In this document: positions 14,979 to 24,089 of the stretch, piece by piece
Numbering within the stretch: position 1 is the first letter of the stretch
Layout of the letters: each line of letters opens with the position of its first letter
Origin: Aggregatilineales bacterium
GTDB lineage: Bacteria > Chloroflexota > Anaerolineae > Aggregatilineales > Ch27
Reading direction: 5' to 3'
NCBI GenBank assembly: GCA_029976025.1
Contig: JARKNX010000039.1
Location: 17,538-81,537 of the forward strand
DNA length: 64,000 nt
The notes under the pieces: model-generated
What the model was told of the DNA's origin: nothing
The model's database searches: none
Seen by the model: only the letters and a program-made list of their open reading frames with translations
Made by a program: the position numbers and the translations under genes

Positions 14979-16584
14979 CGAACTCCCCGAGATCAGGGCT
15001 GCCGAGCGTGAAAAACAGGGAAGTTACAGGCACAGCATCCGGGTCTGTATGGCTGCCGGCTGTCTGTCGCAGCATGAAGGAACCATACGGAAGGCGCTGG
15101 TAGACGCTGTTGCCGCCGAAGGGCTGGAAGGAGAAGTCCAGGTCAAAGGTGTGGGCTGCATGGGCCTGTGTGCGCAAGGCCCGCTGGTGATGGTGGATGA
15201 CTCCATTCTCTATGAGAAGGTCACCGCTGAAGATGCGGTCGATATCGTCAAGGCGCTGGACAAGAAACCCGTCAAGCGCATCCAGAGTTCACTCAACATC
15301 CCGTTCTTTCAGCGTCAGGTCAAGATCGTGCTGGAGAATTCCGGCATTGTAGACCCGGAGAGCATCGAAGACTACATCTCTCGCGATGGTTATGCCGCCC
15401 TGAGCAAGGCTTTAGGCGAGATGATGCCAGGTGATGTGGTGGACGAAATAATGAACAGCGGGCTGCGCGGGCGCGGCGGCGGTGGCTACCTGACCGGGCT
15501 AAAGTGGTCCACCGTATCCAAGGCTATCAGCGATATCAAGTATGTGATCTGTAACGCTGACGAAGGAGACCCCGGCGCCTTCATGGATCGCAGCGTACTG
15601 GAGAGCGATCCACACCGCATCCTGGAAGGGATGACAATTGCCGGTTACGCCGTTGGCGCCCAAAAGGGCTATATCTACGTTCGCGCCGAATATCCGCTGG
15701 CAATTGACCGCTTGAAGACCGCTATCAAACAGGCCAAACGCCTCAACCTCCTGGGAGACAATATCCTGGGGACTGAATTTGACTTTGATATCGAATTGAG
15801 GCTGGGGGCTGGAGCTTTTGTCTGCGGTGAGGAAACAGCCCTGATGGCTTCTATTGAAGGCCGGCGCGGCAGTCCGCGACCTCGCCCGCCCTACCCCGCT
15901 GATCATGGCCTGTGGGGTCAGCCCACTCTGATCAACAACGTCGAGACGTTCGCCAATGTCGCCCCGATCATCCGCAACGGCGGGCAGTGGTTCGCCAGCA
16001 TTGGCACTGAGAACAGCAAGGGCACCAAGGTTTTTGCGCTGGCCGGGCAGGTCAAGAATACCGGCCTGATCGAAGTTCCGATGGGTGTCACTCTGCGTGA
16101 GATCGTGCAGGAGATCGGCGGCGGCACGACCAATGATGCCGGTCTCAAAGCGATCCAGACTGGCGGCCCTTCCGGCGGCTGCATTCCTGTGGAGTTCATC
16201 GACACACCGGTGGATTACGACTCGCTGCGTATGCTAGGCTCGATGATGGGTTCCGGCGGCCTGATTGTAATTGACGATACAGCATCCATGGTTGAGCTGG
16301 CGCTCTACTTCATGGAATTCTGCATGACCGAATCATGTGGCAAGTGCATCCCCTGTCGCGTCGGCACGGCTCAGATGCACAACCTGCTGAACAGGATTGT
16401 CCGGGGAGAAGCGCGCGCAGAGGATCTCGAGCTGCTGGAGCAGCTCTGCGACCTGACCCGGAACACCAGCCTGTGCGGCCTGGGGCAGTCTGCTCCCACC
16501 CCGGTGCTGAGCACGCTCAAATACTTCCGCCACGAATATCTGGAGAAAATCGCCGCCCCGCCCGCCGAAGAAGCGGCGTCCTAG
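14965..16584 (+). CDS. hoxF: NAD-reducing hydrogenase diaphorase subunit HoxF (NuoF-like, FMN and NAD binding)
   Basis: A 539-residue protein. Residues 25-100 form a thioredoxin-like [2Fe-2S] domain (C28, C33, C65, C69). The NuoF core follows: the FMN/NAD glycine-rich loop GLRGRGGGGYLTGLKW (167-181), NADEGDPGAFMDR, and GAFVCGEETALM. The C-terminal [4Fe-4S] site is C458, C461, C464 (ESCGKCIPCRVG) and C504 (SLCGLGQ). The loop differs slightly from the usual GGAGFPTG. It oxidises or reduces NAD(H) on behalf of HoxYH. It overlaps hoxE and is 11 bases ahead of hoxU. Confidence 0.94.
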   Translation: MPTHDELPEIRAAEREKQGSYRHSIRVCMAAGCLSQHEGTIRKALVDAVAAEGLEGEVQVKGVGCMGLCAQGPLVMVDDSILYEKVTAEDAVDIVKALDKKPVKRIQSSLNIPFFQRQVKIVLENSGIVDPESIEDYISRDGYAALSKALGEMMPGDVVDEIMNSGLRGRGGGGYLTGLKWSTVSKAISDIKYVICNADEGDPGAFMDRSVLESDPHRILEGMTIAGYAVGAQKGYIYVRAEYPLAIDRLKTAIKQAKRLNLLGDNILGTEFDFDIELRLGAGAFVCGEETALMASIEGRRGSPRPRPPYPADHGLWGQPTLINNVETFANVAPIIRNGGQWFASIGTENSKGTKVFALAGQVKNTGLIEVPMGVTLREIVQEIGGGTTNDAGLKAIQTGGPSGGCIPVEFIDTPVDYDSLRMLGSMMGSGGLIVIDDTASMVELALYFMEFCMTESCGKCIPCRVGTAQMHNLLNRIVRGEARAEDLELLEQLCDLTRNTSLCGLGQSAPTPVLSTLKYFRHEYLEKIAAPPAEEAAS

Positions 16585-16595
16585 AGAGGTGAACC

Positions 16596-17315
16596 ATGGC
16601 AGTACGTTCCCGAATTAAGACACTCAAAATCGACGGGCGCGACGTCAGCGCGCATGAAGACGAAACTATCCTCCAGATCGCCGAGGAGAATGGCATCTTC
16701 ATCCCGACTTTATGCCGTATCGAGGGCCTCTCCCTCATCGGGGCCTGTCGCCTGTGCCTGATCGAGGTCAAAGGCTGGAACAGACTTGTGCCGGCCTGCC
16801 ACACCCATGCTGAAGAAGGCATGGAAGTTTTCACCGATACGGAGCGCCTGCGCAATTACCGGCGCATGATCATTGAGTTGCTGTTCTCTGAGGGCAACCA
16901 TGTGTGCGCTGTGTGCGTCTCCAACGGCAACTGTGAGCTGCAATACCTGGCGCAGAGGCTGGGGATGGACCACGTGCGCTTCCCCAACATGCAGCCGGTT
17001 CGCAAAGTCGATATGACCCATGAGCGCTTCGTCCTGGATCGCAACCGCTGTGTCCTGTGCGCGCGGTGTATCCGGGTGTGCGACGAAATCGAAGGCGCCC
17101 ATACCTGGGATATGCGCGGGCGCGGTATTGACGCCCGTGTCATCACCGATCTGGATATCCCATGGGGTGACTCTGAAACGTGCACAAGTTGTGGTAAGTG
17201 CGTCAACGTGTGTCCGGTCGGCGCTATCGTGGAAAAAGGACGGGCAGTTGGCGAGATGACCAAGCGCAAGGACTTCCTCGTCTACCTGTCGAAGATGCGG
17301 GAGGCCAAAAAGTGA
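16596..17315 (+). CDS. hoxU: NAD-reducing hydrogenase iron-sulfur subunit HoxU
   Basis: A 239-residue protein equivalent to the N-terminal part of NuoG. The plant-ferredoxin-like [2Fe-2S] site has Cys at 40, 51, 54 and 68 (PTLCRIEGLSLIGACRLCLIE). A His-Cys3 [4Fe-4S] site follows (HVCAVCVSNGNCELQ), then two CxxCxxCxxxC motifs, CVLCARCIRVC and CTSCGKCVNVCP, for two more [4Fe-4S] clusters. It wires the diaphorase to HoxY. It has an AGAGGTG site before the ATG, and its stop overlaps the hoxY GTG start. Confidence 0.95.
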   Translation: MAVRSRIKTLKIDGRDVSAHEDETILQIAEENGIFIPTLCRIEGLSLIGACRLCLIEVKGWNRLVPACHTHAEEGMEVFTDTERLRNYRRMIIELLFSEGNHVCAVCVSNGNCELQYLAQRLGMDHVRFPNMQPVRKVDMTHERFVLDRNRCVLCARCIRVCDEIEGAHTWDMRGRGIDARVITDLDIPWGDSETCTSCGKCVNVCPVGAIVEKGRAVGEMTKRKDFLVYLSKMREAKK

Positions 17316-17845
17316 AAAAAGTAACGGTCGCAACGGTATGGCTCGACGGTTGTTCCGGCTGTCACATGTCCCTGATCGACATGGATGAGCGGCTGCTGGA
17401 ACTGGCCGAACACATTGACATCGTCTACAGCCCCCTGGTCGATATGAAGGACTTCCCGGAGCACGTGGATGTCGCTATCGTGGAAGGGGCGGTCAGCAGC
17501 AGTGAAGATTTCGAGAAGATTCATAAAATCCGGGCGCACACCGGAATCCTGGTCGCGCTGGGGGACTGCGCTGTAGCCGCTAATGTGCCGGCTATGCGCA
17601 ACCCGTTCAAAGTCCAGGATATCGAAGCCCGGGCTTACCTGGAGAACGTCGATCTGCAGCCGCAGGTGCCCGATCAGGTCGTGCCCAAGCTGCGACCCTA
17701 CGTCAGGCCCATTCACGAGATCGTCAAGGTTGACGTCTTCGTTCAGGGCTGTCCTCCATCAGCGGACACCATCTACTACGTCATCACTGAACTCGTGGCA
17801 GGCCGCCAGCCTGACCTCATCAACCGCACGCGGCCCGGCGCATAG
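17312..17845 (+). CDS. hoxY: [NiFe] hydrogenase small subunit HoxY
   Basis: The start is GTG at 17312, overlapping the hoxU stop as GTGA and preceded by GGGAGG; a longer in-frame ATG would sit inside hoxU. The 178-residue subunit holds the proximal [4Fe-4S] cluster: WLDGCSGCHMS near the N-terminus, ALGDCAV in the middle and FVQGCPPSADT near the C-terminus. It is short, as in group 3 cytosolic enzymes, and has no Tat signal. It is the partner of HoxH. Confidence 0.95.
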   Translation: MKKVTVATVWLDGCSGCHMSLIDMDERLLELAEHIDIVYSPLVDMKDFPEHVDVAIVEGAVSSSEDFEKIHKIRAHTGILVALGDCAVAANVPAMRNPFKVQDIEARAYLENVDLQPQVPDQVVPKLRPYVRPIHEIVKVDVFVQGCPPSADTIYYVITELVAGRQPDLINRTRPGA

Positions 17846-17856
17846 GAGAGCATGGC

Positions 17857-19284
17857 ATGGGCAAACAAATCGTCATTGATCCAGTCACCCGTATCGAAGG
17901 ACACTCCAAGATCACCATCCAGTTGGATGAGAATGGCAGTGTCGCCGATGCGCAGTTCCATGTAACCCAGTATCGCGGCTTTGAGAAGTTTATCGAAGGC
18001 CGCCCGTTCTATGAGATGCCCGGCATCATGGGCCGTATCTGCGGCATCTGCACCATCAGTCATTCGATGGCGTCGGCCAAAGCCTGCGATCAGATCATGG
18101 CCGTCAGCGTGCCCTATACCGCGCGTAAGCTCCGCCGCATCGTCAATCTGGCCTCCATCCTCCAGTCTCATGCGCTCAGCTTTTTCTACCTGACCTCGCC
18201 GGACTTCCTGCTGGGCATGGAGTCTAACGTGCGCAAGCGCAGCATCTTCGGGCTGGTGGAATCGCATCCAGAAATCGCCCGCGACGGTGTCCGGCTGCGC
18301 CGCTTCGGCCAGCAGATGATCGAGTGGATTGCCGGCAAACGTCTGCACCCCACCTGGATTGTCCCCGGCGGGGTAGGCGCCCCTCTGACCGACGAAATTC
18401 GTCAGCGCATCCTGGCTGAAATTCCCGGCATCTATCAGCTCCTGCGCCGCAATATCGACTGGTTCAAGCGGGCGATGGAGGATTACCAGCAGGAAATCCG
18501 GACGTTTGGCAATTTCCCGTCCATGTTCATGGGGCTGGTGGATAATCGAACCGGCGGACTGGAGATGTACAGCGGCATCCTGCGTATCATGGATGAGCGC
18601 GGCAATATCATCGAGCCGGGCTTCAAGCCCAAAGAATATGCCAGCTACATCGGCGAGGCTGTCGAACCCTGGAGCTTCATGAAGTTCCCGTACTTCAAGG
18701 GACGCGGCTATCCGGAAGGTATCTACCGCGTGGGGCCGCTGGCCCGTCTGAATATCGTCGATACCTGCGGCACACCCCGCGCTAACCAGGAATGGGCGGA
18801 GTTCCGGCAGCTCGATCGGCGGGTCGTGCTCAGCTCCTTCTACTTCCATTACGCCCGCCTCATCGAATGTGTGTACGCCGTTGAGCGGATCGAGCAGCTT
18901 CTGGAAGAGCCAGACATCCTGAACAAGAAGGTGCGCGCTATCGCCGAACCTAACCGGTCAGAGGGCGTGGGGGTTACCGAAGCTCCGCGCGGCACGCTAA
19001 TCCACCATTACAAGGTCGATGATCAGGGGCGTATCACCTGGGCAAACCTGATCGTTTCCACCAATCACAATAACCTGGCCATGAATCGCAGCGTGCAGCA
19101 GGTAGCGCACCGCTATGTAGACGGCGCTAACCTGACCGAGGGGATGCTCAACCGTGTGGAGGCGGTGATCCGCGCCTACGATCCCTGCCTGAGCTGCTCA
19201 ACCCATGCCCAGAATCAGGTCGCGATGCATGTTCAGTTAATCGGCCCCGATGGCACCCTGCTTGACGAAGCCGTACGTGAGTAA
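17857..19284 (+). CDS. hoxH: [NiFe] hydrogenase large subunit HoxH (group 3d-like)
   Basis: A 475-residue catalytic subunit. The Ni-Fe ligands are in RICGICTISH (C62, C65) and DPCLSCSTHA (C444, C447, H450); RGFEKF carries the conserved Arg-Gly-x-Glu. About 25 residues follow H450, the C-terminal peptide that a maturation protease must remove before the enzyme is active. Arrangement after hoxEFUY shows a bidirectional NAD-linked enzyme that either recycles reductant by making H2 or oxidises H2. An TAGGAGAG site precedes the ATG. The hoxW protease gene begins inside the 3' end of hoxH. No hyp maturation genes are in this window. Confidence 0.96.
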   Translation: MGKQIVIDPVTRIEGHSKITIQLDENGSVADAQFHVTQYRGFEKFIEGRPFYEMPGIMGRICGICTISHSMASAKACDQIMAVSVPYTARKLRRIVNLASILQSHALSFFYLTSPDFLLGMESNVRKRSIFGLVESHPEIARDGVRLRRFGQQMIEWIAGKRLHPTWIVPGGVGAPLTDEIRQRILAEIPGIYQLLRRNIDWFKRAMEDYQQEIRTFGNFPSMFMGLVDNRTGGLEMYSGILRIMDERGNIIEPGFKPKEYASYIGEAVEPWSFMKFPYFKGRGYPEGIYRVGPLARLNIVDTCGTPRANQEWAEFRQLDRRVVLSSFYFHYARLIECVYAVERIEQLLEEPDILNKKVRAIAEPNRSEGVGVTEAPRGTLIHHYKVDDQGRITWANLIVSTNHNNLAMNRSVQQVAHRYVDGANLTEGMLNRVEAVIRAYDPCLSCSTHAQNQVAMHVQLIGPDGTLLDEAVRE

Positions 19285-19789
19285 CATCGATGTTCGCGCT
19301 CCGGATGCTCCTCCCGCCGGGGAGCATCCTGAGGCCGCCAGACATGTGTTGATCATCGGGTATGGGAATACGCTGCGTGGCGATGACGGCCTGGGCTGGA
19401 TAGCGGCTGATTCGCTCAGGGCGCGATTCGCTGACCGGCGGGTTACCATTATGACCTGCCAGCAGCTCACGATGGATCTCTCCGAAGCTCTCAGTCGAGC
19501 CTCCCTGGCGATACTTCTGGATGCCCAGGCAGGTGACCAGCCGGGGCGGATCGCGCGCTGCGAAATCGCTCCGGCTTCAGTCACCAGCGACTCGCTGCAC
19601 CATCATATGCCACCGCAGGCCCTTCTTGACTACACGGCGGCCCTGTACGGCCGTGCGCCCAGGATGATCCTGCTGACGATCGACGGCCTGACCTATGATT
19701 TCGGCACGGGCCTCTCAGCAGCGGTCGAAGCCGCGCTGCCCCATCTGCTGTCGGAAGTGGAAGCGCTGGTTCAGGCTGAAATCGCCTGA
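19250..19789 (+). CDS. hoxW: Hydrogenase maturation protease HoxW-like (HycI/HupD family)
   Basis: A 179-residue endopeptidase. Motifs: VLIIGYGNTLRGDDGLGW (first metal-binding acidic region), LTMDLSEALSRASLAILLDA, and HHHMPPQALL carrying the metal-binding His. It should clip the C-terminal peptide of HoxH after nickel insertion. It overlaps hoxH by 35 bases when the ATG at 19250 is used. A GTG at 19277 is also possible and would leave the overlap at eight bases. The gene ends the operon and converges with the GT39-like gene 27 bases away. Confidence 0.88.
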   Translation: MAPCLTKPYVSNIDVRAPDAPPAGEHPEAARHVLIIGYGNTLRGDDGLGWIAADSLRARFADRRVTIMTCQQLTMDLSEALSRASLAILLDAQAGDQPGRIARCEIAPASVTSDSLHHHMPPQALLDYTAALYGRAPRMILLTIDGLTYDFGTGLSAAVEAALPHLLSEVEALVQAEIA

Positions 19790-19815
19790 TCAGACCAATT
19801 CGGGATCGTAATTGC

Positions 19816-21699
19816 TCAGGGTGTAATCTGTACCTGAGTCACGATAGCCCAGTCGATACCGGAATTGGGTTCATCCACCGGGAGCGTCTCCCCCGCGCCG
19901 TTCATCATGCGAAGCACGATCTTGTAGTCGCCGGGCGGGATTTCAGGGTTCAGATTCAGATCGGCATCATAGCGCCAGACCTGGCCCGGCTGCCAGGTTC
20001 GGGATGGATGCCGGACAAACAGGTCATCATCCCGGGCCAGCACACCGCCATAGACCTGCCCCGCCTGACTCTCCAGCGTCACCTGCGGCCGGAAGTCCTG
20101 GTCGGCCTGCAGCGCCCCCAGAAACAGCGTGACATGCACCCAGTTGCTGGGAGGGTGCATCCGGTTCTCCCGGCGGGGCAGCACATCCTCGGCAACCCGG
20201 TAACCGCGCAGCGCCGCAATATCGCCAAACCGGGCCTCCAGCGGCGTTGCTTCAGCGGGCAGATCGTCGGTCATCGGGCGCAGATCGTAAGCGCGGACCA
20301 CTACGCGGTTGGGGTAGACTTCCGCCCGCAGGGGGTAACGCGCCCGGAACCAGCTGTCCATCAGACCGCCCGGATCAAAGATCTCCCCCTGGTAAAACAC
20401 CAGCCAGACAGTGTCGTATCCCTGTGTGACAAAAGCGAACAGATCATCCAGCGGCATATCTTCCGAAATGCCAAACCAGGGATCGATGACGCGCGCCGGC
20501 CCGGTGTAGTGGTAGCGGAAGGGCGGCCCGCCGTAGCTGCTCATGACGATGATTAGATCGTTTGCGCCTCCCTGCGTTTCGATATAGCGAGCGGCAGAAG
20601 GGAAATCCTCCCACGCGGCAGGCTGCAACTGGTAAACAAACCCGAGCAGGCCGAAGCCCACCAGTCCGAGCAGCAGGCCGCCCCGCAGCGCCTTTCCCGC
20701 CAGCGAGCGGAGGCCAACCGCCAGAATCAGAAGCGCGAGCGGAGCGATGAAGGCGAAGAACTTGGTCTGGAAGATACCCGCATCCAGCACGAAATAAGTG
20801 AAGCCTGCTGGAGCGGTGAGCAGCAGGATCAGCAGCGGAGTGATGGCCGGCCACCGGCGCCACGCCCGCCAGACAGCGGCCAGCAGCACGACTGCCAGCA
20901 GTACAACGCCCCAGAGCAAAACAGGATGAACCGGAGGGCGGTTGCCCAGCAAACCGGCCGCGAACTGCTGGATATACTGCGGCAAATCCGTCGGCGGCTC
21001 CTGCGCCAGAAGCGTACGCGGCGCGCGCCGCCCCCACATCTGGATCATGTAGGGCAAATACACCAACCCCACGCCCGCCAGGACAAACAGACCAGTCAGC
21101 CGGCGGCGCGTCACTCCCCACCACGCCAGCACAGCCCCGGCTGCCGCAAGAACGATGACGCCCAGAATCTGTGTATACGCCGCCGCTGCCGCCGTCAGGG
21201 CGAAGGCGGCCCACCAGCCCCGGTGCGGGGTGAGCAGTGCCCGCAGCAAGGACAGCCAGGCCAGCGTCCCCAGCACAGCCAGAAAGCCATACATGCGCAC
21301 CAGGCCATCGACCCAGATCAGCAAGGGATTGACCGCCCACAGCACTCCGGCGACGACAGCCGTCCAATCGTCGAACAGAACGCGGGCGCTCTGAATCAGG
21401 AACGCTCCCAGCAGCAGATCGGCGAAAATGCTCAGAGAGCGAAGCGCCAGCAGGCTGATCCCCGCGGCCTGTATCCACAGATGCAAAGCCAGGAAGTACA
21501 GCTTGGGGTGCTGATCGATAGTCTCTGCCCAGGCAAAGTAGCGCACGAAGTCGCCCGTGCTGTATTCCTGAGCCACGCGCAGGCTGAAGCCGTCATCGCC
21601 ATCCAGACCGTGCACGGTCGTCGTGCCAAATCGCAGCGCCGCCGCAAGGAACAGGATCGCAACCATCATCCAGAATACCCGCCGCTTACCGGATTTCAT
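19816..21699 (-). CDS. GT39/ArnT-like polytopic membrane glycosyltransferase
   Basis: About 627 residues, starting at the ATG at 21699 (MKSGKRRVFWMMV); a TTG four codons earlier is possible. The N-terminal two-thirds have roughly ten transmembrane helices. The first extracytoplasmic loop reads HGLDGDDGFSLRVAQEY, with an acidic pair typical of GT-C enzymes, and continues with TIDQHPKLYFLALHLW, a PMT/ArnT-like motif. The last 250 residues form a soluble beta-rich domain. Such enzymes transfer sugars from polyprenyl-phosphate donors on the outer face of the membrane. The acceptor is not known. It lies 94 bases downstream of herA, and co-transcription is uncertain. Confidence 0.8.
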   Translation of the reverse strand: MKSGKRRVFWMMVAILFLAAALRFGTTTVHGLDGDDGFSLRVAQEYSTGDFVRYFAWAETIDQHPKLYFLALHLWIQAAGISLLALRSLSIFADLLLGAFLIQSARVLFDDWTAVVAGVLWAVNPLLIWVDGLVRMYGFLAVLGTLAWLSLLRALLTPHRGWWAAFALTAAAAAYTQILGVIVLAAAGAVLAWWGVTRRRLTGLFVLAGVGLVYLPYMIQMWGRRAPRTLLAQEPPTDLPQYIQQFAAGLLGNRPPVHPVLLWGVVLLAVVLLAAVWRAWRRWPAITPLLILLLTAPAGFTYFVLDAGIFQTKFFAFIAPLALLILAVGLRSLAGKALRGGLLLGLVGFGLLGFVYQLQPAAWEDFPSAARYIETQGGANDLIIVMSSYGGPPFRYHYTGPARVIDPWFGISEDMPLDDLFAFVTQGYDTVWLVFYQGEIFDPGGLMDSWFRARYPLRAEVYPNRVVVRAYDLRPMTDDLPAEATPLEARFGDIAALRGYRVAEDVLPRRENRMHPPSNWVHVTLFLGALQADQDFRPQVTLESQAGQVYGGVLARDDDLFVRHPSRTWQPGQVWRYDADLNLNPEIPPGDYKIVLRMMNGAGETLPVDEPNSGIDWAIVTQVQITP

Positions 21700-21793
21700 C
21701 CGCACCGCCAATGATCATGCCAGCCTTTCTTGCAGGCACAAAAATAGCGCAGAGCGGAATTATACCGCCCTGCACTATATAGACTGCCGTCGA

Positions 21794-23461
21794 TCACTCC
21801 GATTTGAAAAGGCGCGCACGACGTCCCGGCTGCTGAAGCGGAGCGGATTCGCGCTGGCGCCGGGCGACGTTTGAGCCGCCCATATAGCGCACCCATTCCT
21901 CCGGAGCATCCGCCCCTGCCCCCCCGTGCGTGGTATAGCGCGGGCGAATCTGGCACAGCATCGGCGTATTCACTGCCGCGCCGGAGATGATGGCCTGCCC
22001 CTTGGTTAACGCTGGCAGCTCATCCAGCAGCTCGCGCCCGACCGCTTCCACGCCCTCGCGCACCTTGCTCTGATCCACCGGGTTGACGATGCGCATCAGG
22101 AACTGGGTATTGCACTGGGAGAGGACATCGGAGTCCAGCTTGCCCGGCCGCTGGCTGATCAGACCAACGCCCACGCCAAATTTACGCCCCTCAGCGAGAA
22201 TCTTCTTGAGGATGCCGGTTGTCACAATATCTTCGCCGGAGGGGGCAAAGTTATGGGCCTCCTCAATCAGGATAAATACAGGATAGGGCAGATAAAACTC
22301 GTCACCTTCGTCTACCTGGCCGTTCTTGGTCCTCAGGCGCGCCGTGAAAATGCGGCGCAGGAGGGCCGCCACAATCACCTGCTGCTCGCGCGAATCAACC
22401 TGGCTGAGCTGCATCACGCTGACCCGGCCCGGCCGCAGAAGTTCTTCCAGCGGAGTCTGCTCCTGATCATCGAAGATGTGGCCTGCGCCCGTCCTGACTG
22501 TGCTGCGCAGCCGCCACAGCAGCGCATTGGCGGAGCCGCGATCGAAGGAGTCAGCCTCATTTTCTCCTTCTTTCTCAATGGCATCTTCCAATTCCGCCCT
22601 CGTCCAGCGGTCCGCTTCGCCGCATCGGCGGCGGCTCGCCGCTTCTGCCGTGCGGTAGGCGCGGCCCAGAACATAACTCATCCGTTCGGACACGTTCGGC
22701 AGCAGGTAACGCAGATCGCCCTGCTCCAGGGTCCCCACGCGGATACGGACATCCCCCGGCGCATATATACGCGCTTCCGGCCGGTAGCCGTCCCCGTACA
22801 GCTCTCTGGCGTTGGGAATCTCGTTCAGCGTGCTGTATTCGCCGTGCGGATCGATGATCAGGATTGCGGCGCGGGTTGTCGGCCTGAGCATCTCTTCAAT
22901 CAGCACGCTGGCGGTATAGCTCTTGCCGGCGCCGGTGCTGGCAATGATCGCCAGATGGGTGCTGACAACAGCAGCAAGATCGATGGCTACGGGCACCTCG
23001 CCGCGCGGTCGGCTGAGCAGCCAGCCCATGCTCCCGGCGCCCTGTTCGTCCACCCTGCGCCGACTGAGCACGTGGGAGAGATAAGCGTTGTCGGCCAGCC
23101 AGATCGGCGTCCCGACGCGGGGTGGAATGCGCGGATTCACGAAGTCCCCCAGCGCCTCGTCGTAATAGCCGATCACCTCCGCCGTCATCTGGAACAGCTC
23201 GCTCGTTCGGCCGCTATATCCGACCATAGCGGCGATTCGGTTGGGGTCCACCGTCGGATCGGCGGAGAAACCGTCGGGATATAACCGGATAGCCTCCCGT
23301 TCGTTGATGCGGGCTAACACCTGCTGCTCGCGCCCGTCCACCCGGACCGGATACACCACAAACTCGCCAATCTTGAGCGTCTGGTCGGCATCGGCGGAAA
23401 CAAACAGGAAGGTGTGCGGCCGGGGGCCTGGTCCCTTGGCACGACCGAGTGGCTGACTCAT
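21794..23461 (-). CDS. herA: HerA-type DNA translocase/helicase (DUF87, FtsK/HerA superfamily)
   Basis: A 555-residue protein. Residues 20-130 form a HAS-barrel (LKIGEFVVYPVRVDGREQQVLARI and MTAEVIGYYDE). The ATPase core has Walker A ASTGAGKS (174-181), an IIDPHGEYS segment, and Walker B PVFILIEEAHNFAPSGED near 395-400, followed by SQRPGKLDSDVLSQCN with the sensor/arginine-finger region. HerA is a hexameric double-strand translocase that works with the NurA nuclease to resect DNA ends after Mre11-Rad50. It overlaps the HAS-like gene by four bases (ATGA), and nurA, rad50 and mre11 lie upstream on the same strand. The arrangement is archaeal in style. Confidence 0.93.
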   Translation of the reverse strand: MSQPLGRAKGPGPRPHTFLFVSADADQTLKIGEFVVYPVRVDGREQQVLARINEREAIRLYPDGFSADPTVDPNRIAAMVGYSGRTSELFQMTAEVIGYYDEALGDFVNPRIPPRVGTPIWLADNAYLSHVLSRRRVDEQGAGSMGWLLSRPRGEVPVAIDLAAVVSTHLAIIASTGAGKSYTASVLIEEMLRPTTRAAILIIDPHGEYSTLNEIPNARELYGDGYRPEARIYAPGDVRIRVGTLEQGDLRYLLPNVSERMSYVLGRAYRTAEAASRRRCGEADRWTRAELEDAIEKEGENEADSFDRGSANALLWRLRSTVRTGAGHIFDDQEQTPLEELLRPGRVSVMQLSQVDSREQQVIVAALLRRIFTARLRTKNGQVDEGDEFYLPYPVFILIEEAHNFAPSGEDIVTTGILKKILAEGRKFGVGVGLISQRPGKLDSDVLSQCNTQFLMRIVNPVDQSKVREGVEAVGRELLDELPALTKGQAIISGAAVNTPMLCQIRPRYTTHGGAGADAPEEWVRYMGGSNVARRQRESAPLQQPGRRARLFKSE

Positions 23462-24084
23462 TGCGTCCCTCCCAGCGGTCCAATCTGCGTGCGCCAGAGC
23501 AGCTCATCGCTGATTACATCCAGTTCGGCTCGCTGCGCCTCCGACAGCAGGCCGGCCAACTGTCCCAGCATCATCTGCACCATATCGTAGATAAGCGGAT
23601 CAGTCTGGCGCAGCAGAACCGGCAGGTACGCCAGGTGCAGCCCGCCATCACTTCCCCGGTGAAACTCCCGAATCTGCGCCGGCGACATCTCGCGGACTTC
23701 CGCATCGCTGCTGGCAGCCAGGCGCGGCACACCCTGGAAAATTTCGCCGGAAGGGGCGACATGCCCGACTGCCGCAATCCGCACGAGCACCGCCCGCTCA
23801 TTCAGATAATCCGGCGCAAATATCTTCAGCTCATGTTCTGGCGAAAGACGTGGCCCCAGATTTCCAAAGTCCGGGTTAAGCAGCATTGTGTCGTAGATCA
23901 GGCCGATAATCAGGCCGTTTTCTCCGCCCAGCCCGATCTGAACAAAGTTGCCCAGCGCGTAGTGGTGCGGCTGCGGCACGCTGTCCGCTTTAACTTCGTG
24001 TCTGCCGTAAATCTGGCAGAGATAGTGGATATGGGAATCGGCCTTGACGACCTTGCCCAGTGAAAGCCCCATGCCCCGCTCCAT
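23458..24084 (-). CDS. HAS-barrel-like protein of the HerA-NurA cluster, function unknown
   Basis: A 208-residue protein without a recognised named family. Its N-terminal half, LGKVVKADSHIHYLCQIYG, LGNFVQIGL and GLIIGLIYDTMLLN, has the strand pattern of a HAS-barrel like that at the start of HerA. The C-terminal part has HLAYLPVLLRQTDPLIYDMV and a helical stretch. There is no nucleotide-binding motif. It begins 5 bases after the nurA stop behind GGTAGGAG and overlaps herA by four bases, so it is tightly coupled in translation with both. A role as a HerA adaptor or DNA-end loader is inferred only from fold resemblance and position. Confidence 0.7.
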   Translation of the reverse strand: MERGMGLSLGKVVKADSHIHYLCQIYGRHEVKADSVPQPHHYALGNFVQIGLGGENGLIIGLIYDTMLLNPDFGNLGPRLSPEHELKIFAPDYLNERAVLVRIAAVGHVAPSGEIFQGVPRLAASSDAEVREMSPAQIREFHRGSDGGLHLAYLPVLLRQTDPLIYDMVQMMLGQLAGLLSEAQRAELDVISDELLWRTQIGPLGGTQ

Positions 24085-24089
24085 TTCTC

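Noticed and set aside
14475..17315. Reading hoxEFU as NuoEFG of complex I
   Set aside because: HoxU is only 239 residues, without the molybdopterin-like domain of NuoG, and is coupled to the hydrogenase genes hoxY and hoxH.
17776..18849. A 357-codon frame on the minus strand opposite hoxH
   Set aside because: It covers the 5' two-thirds of hoxH, whose ligand motifs are intact. The antisense peptide has no recognisable feature.
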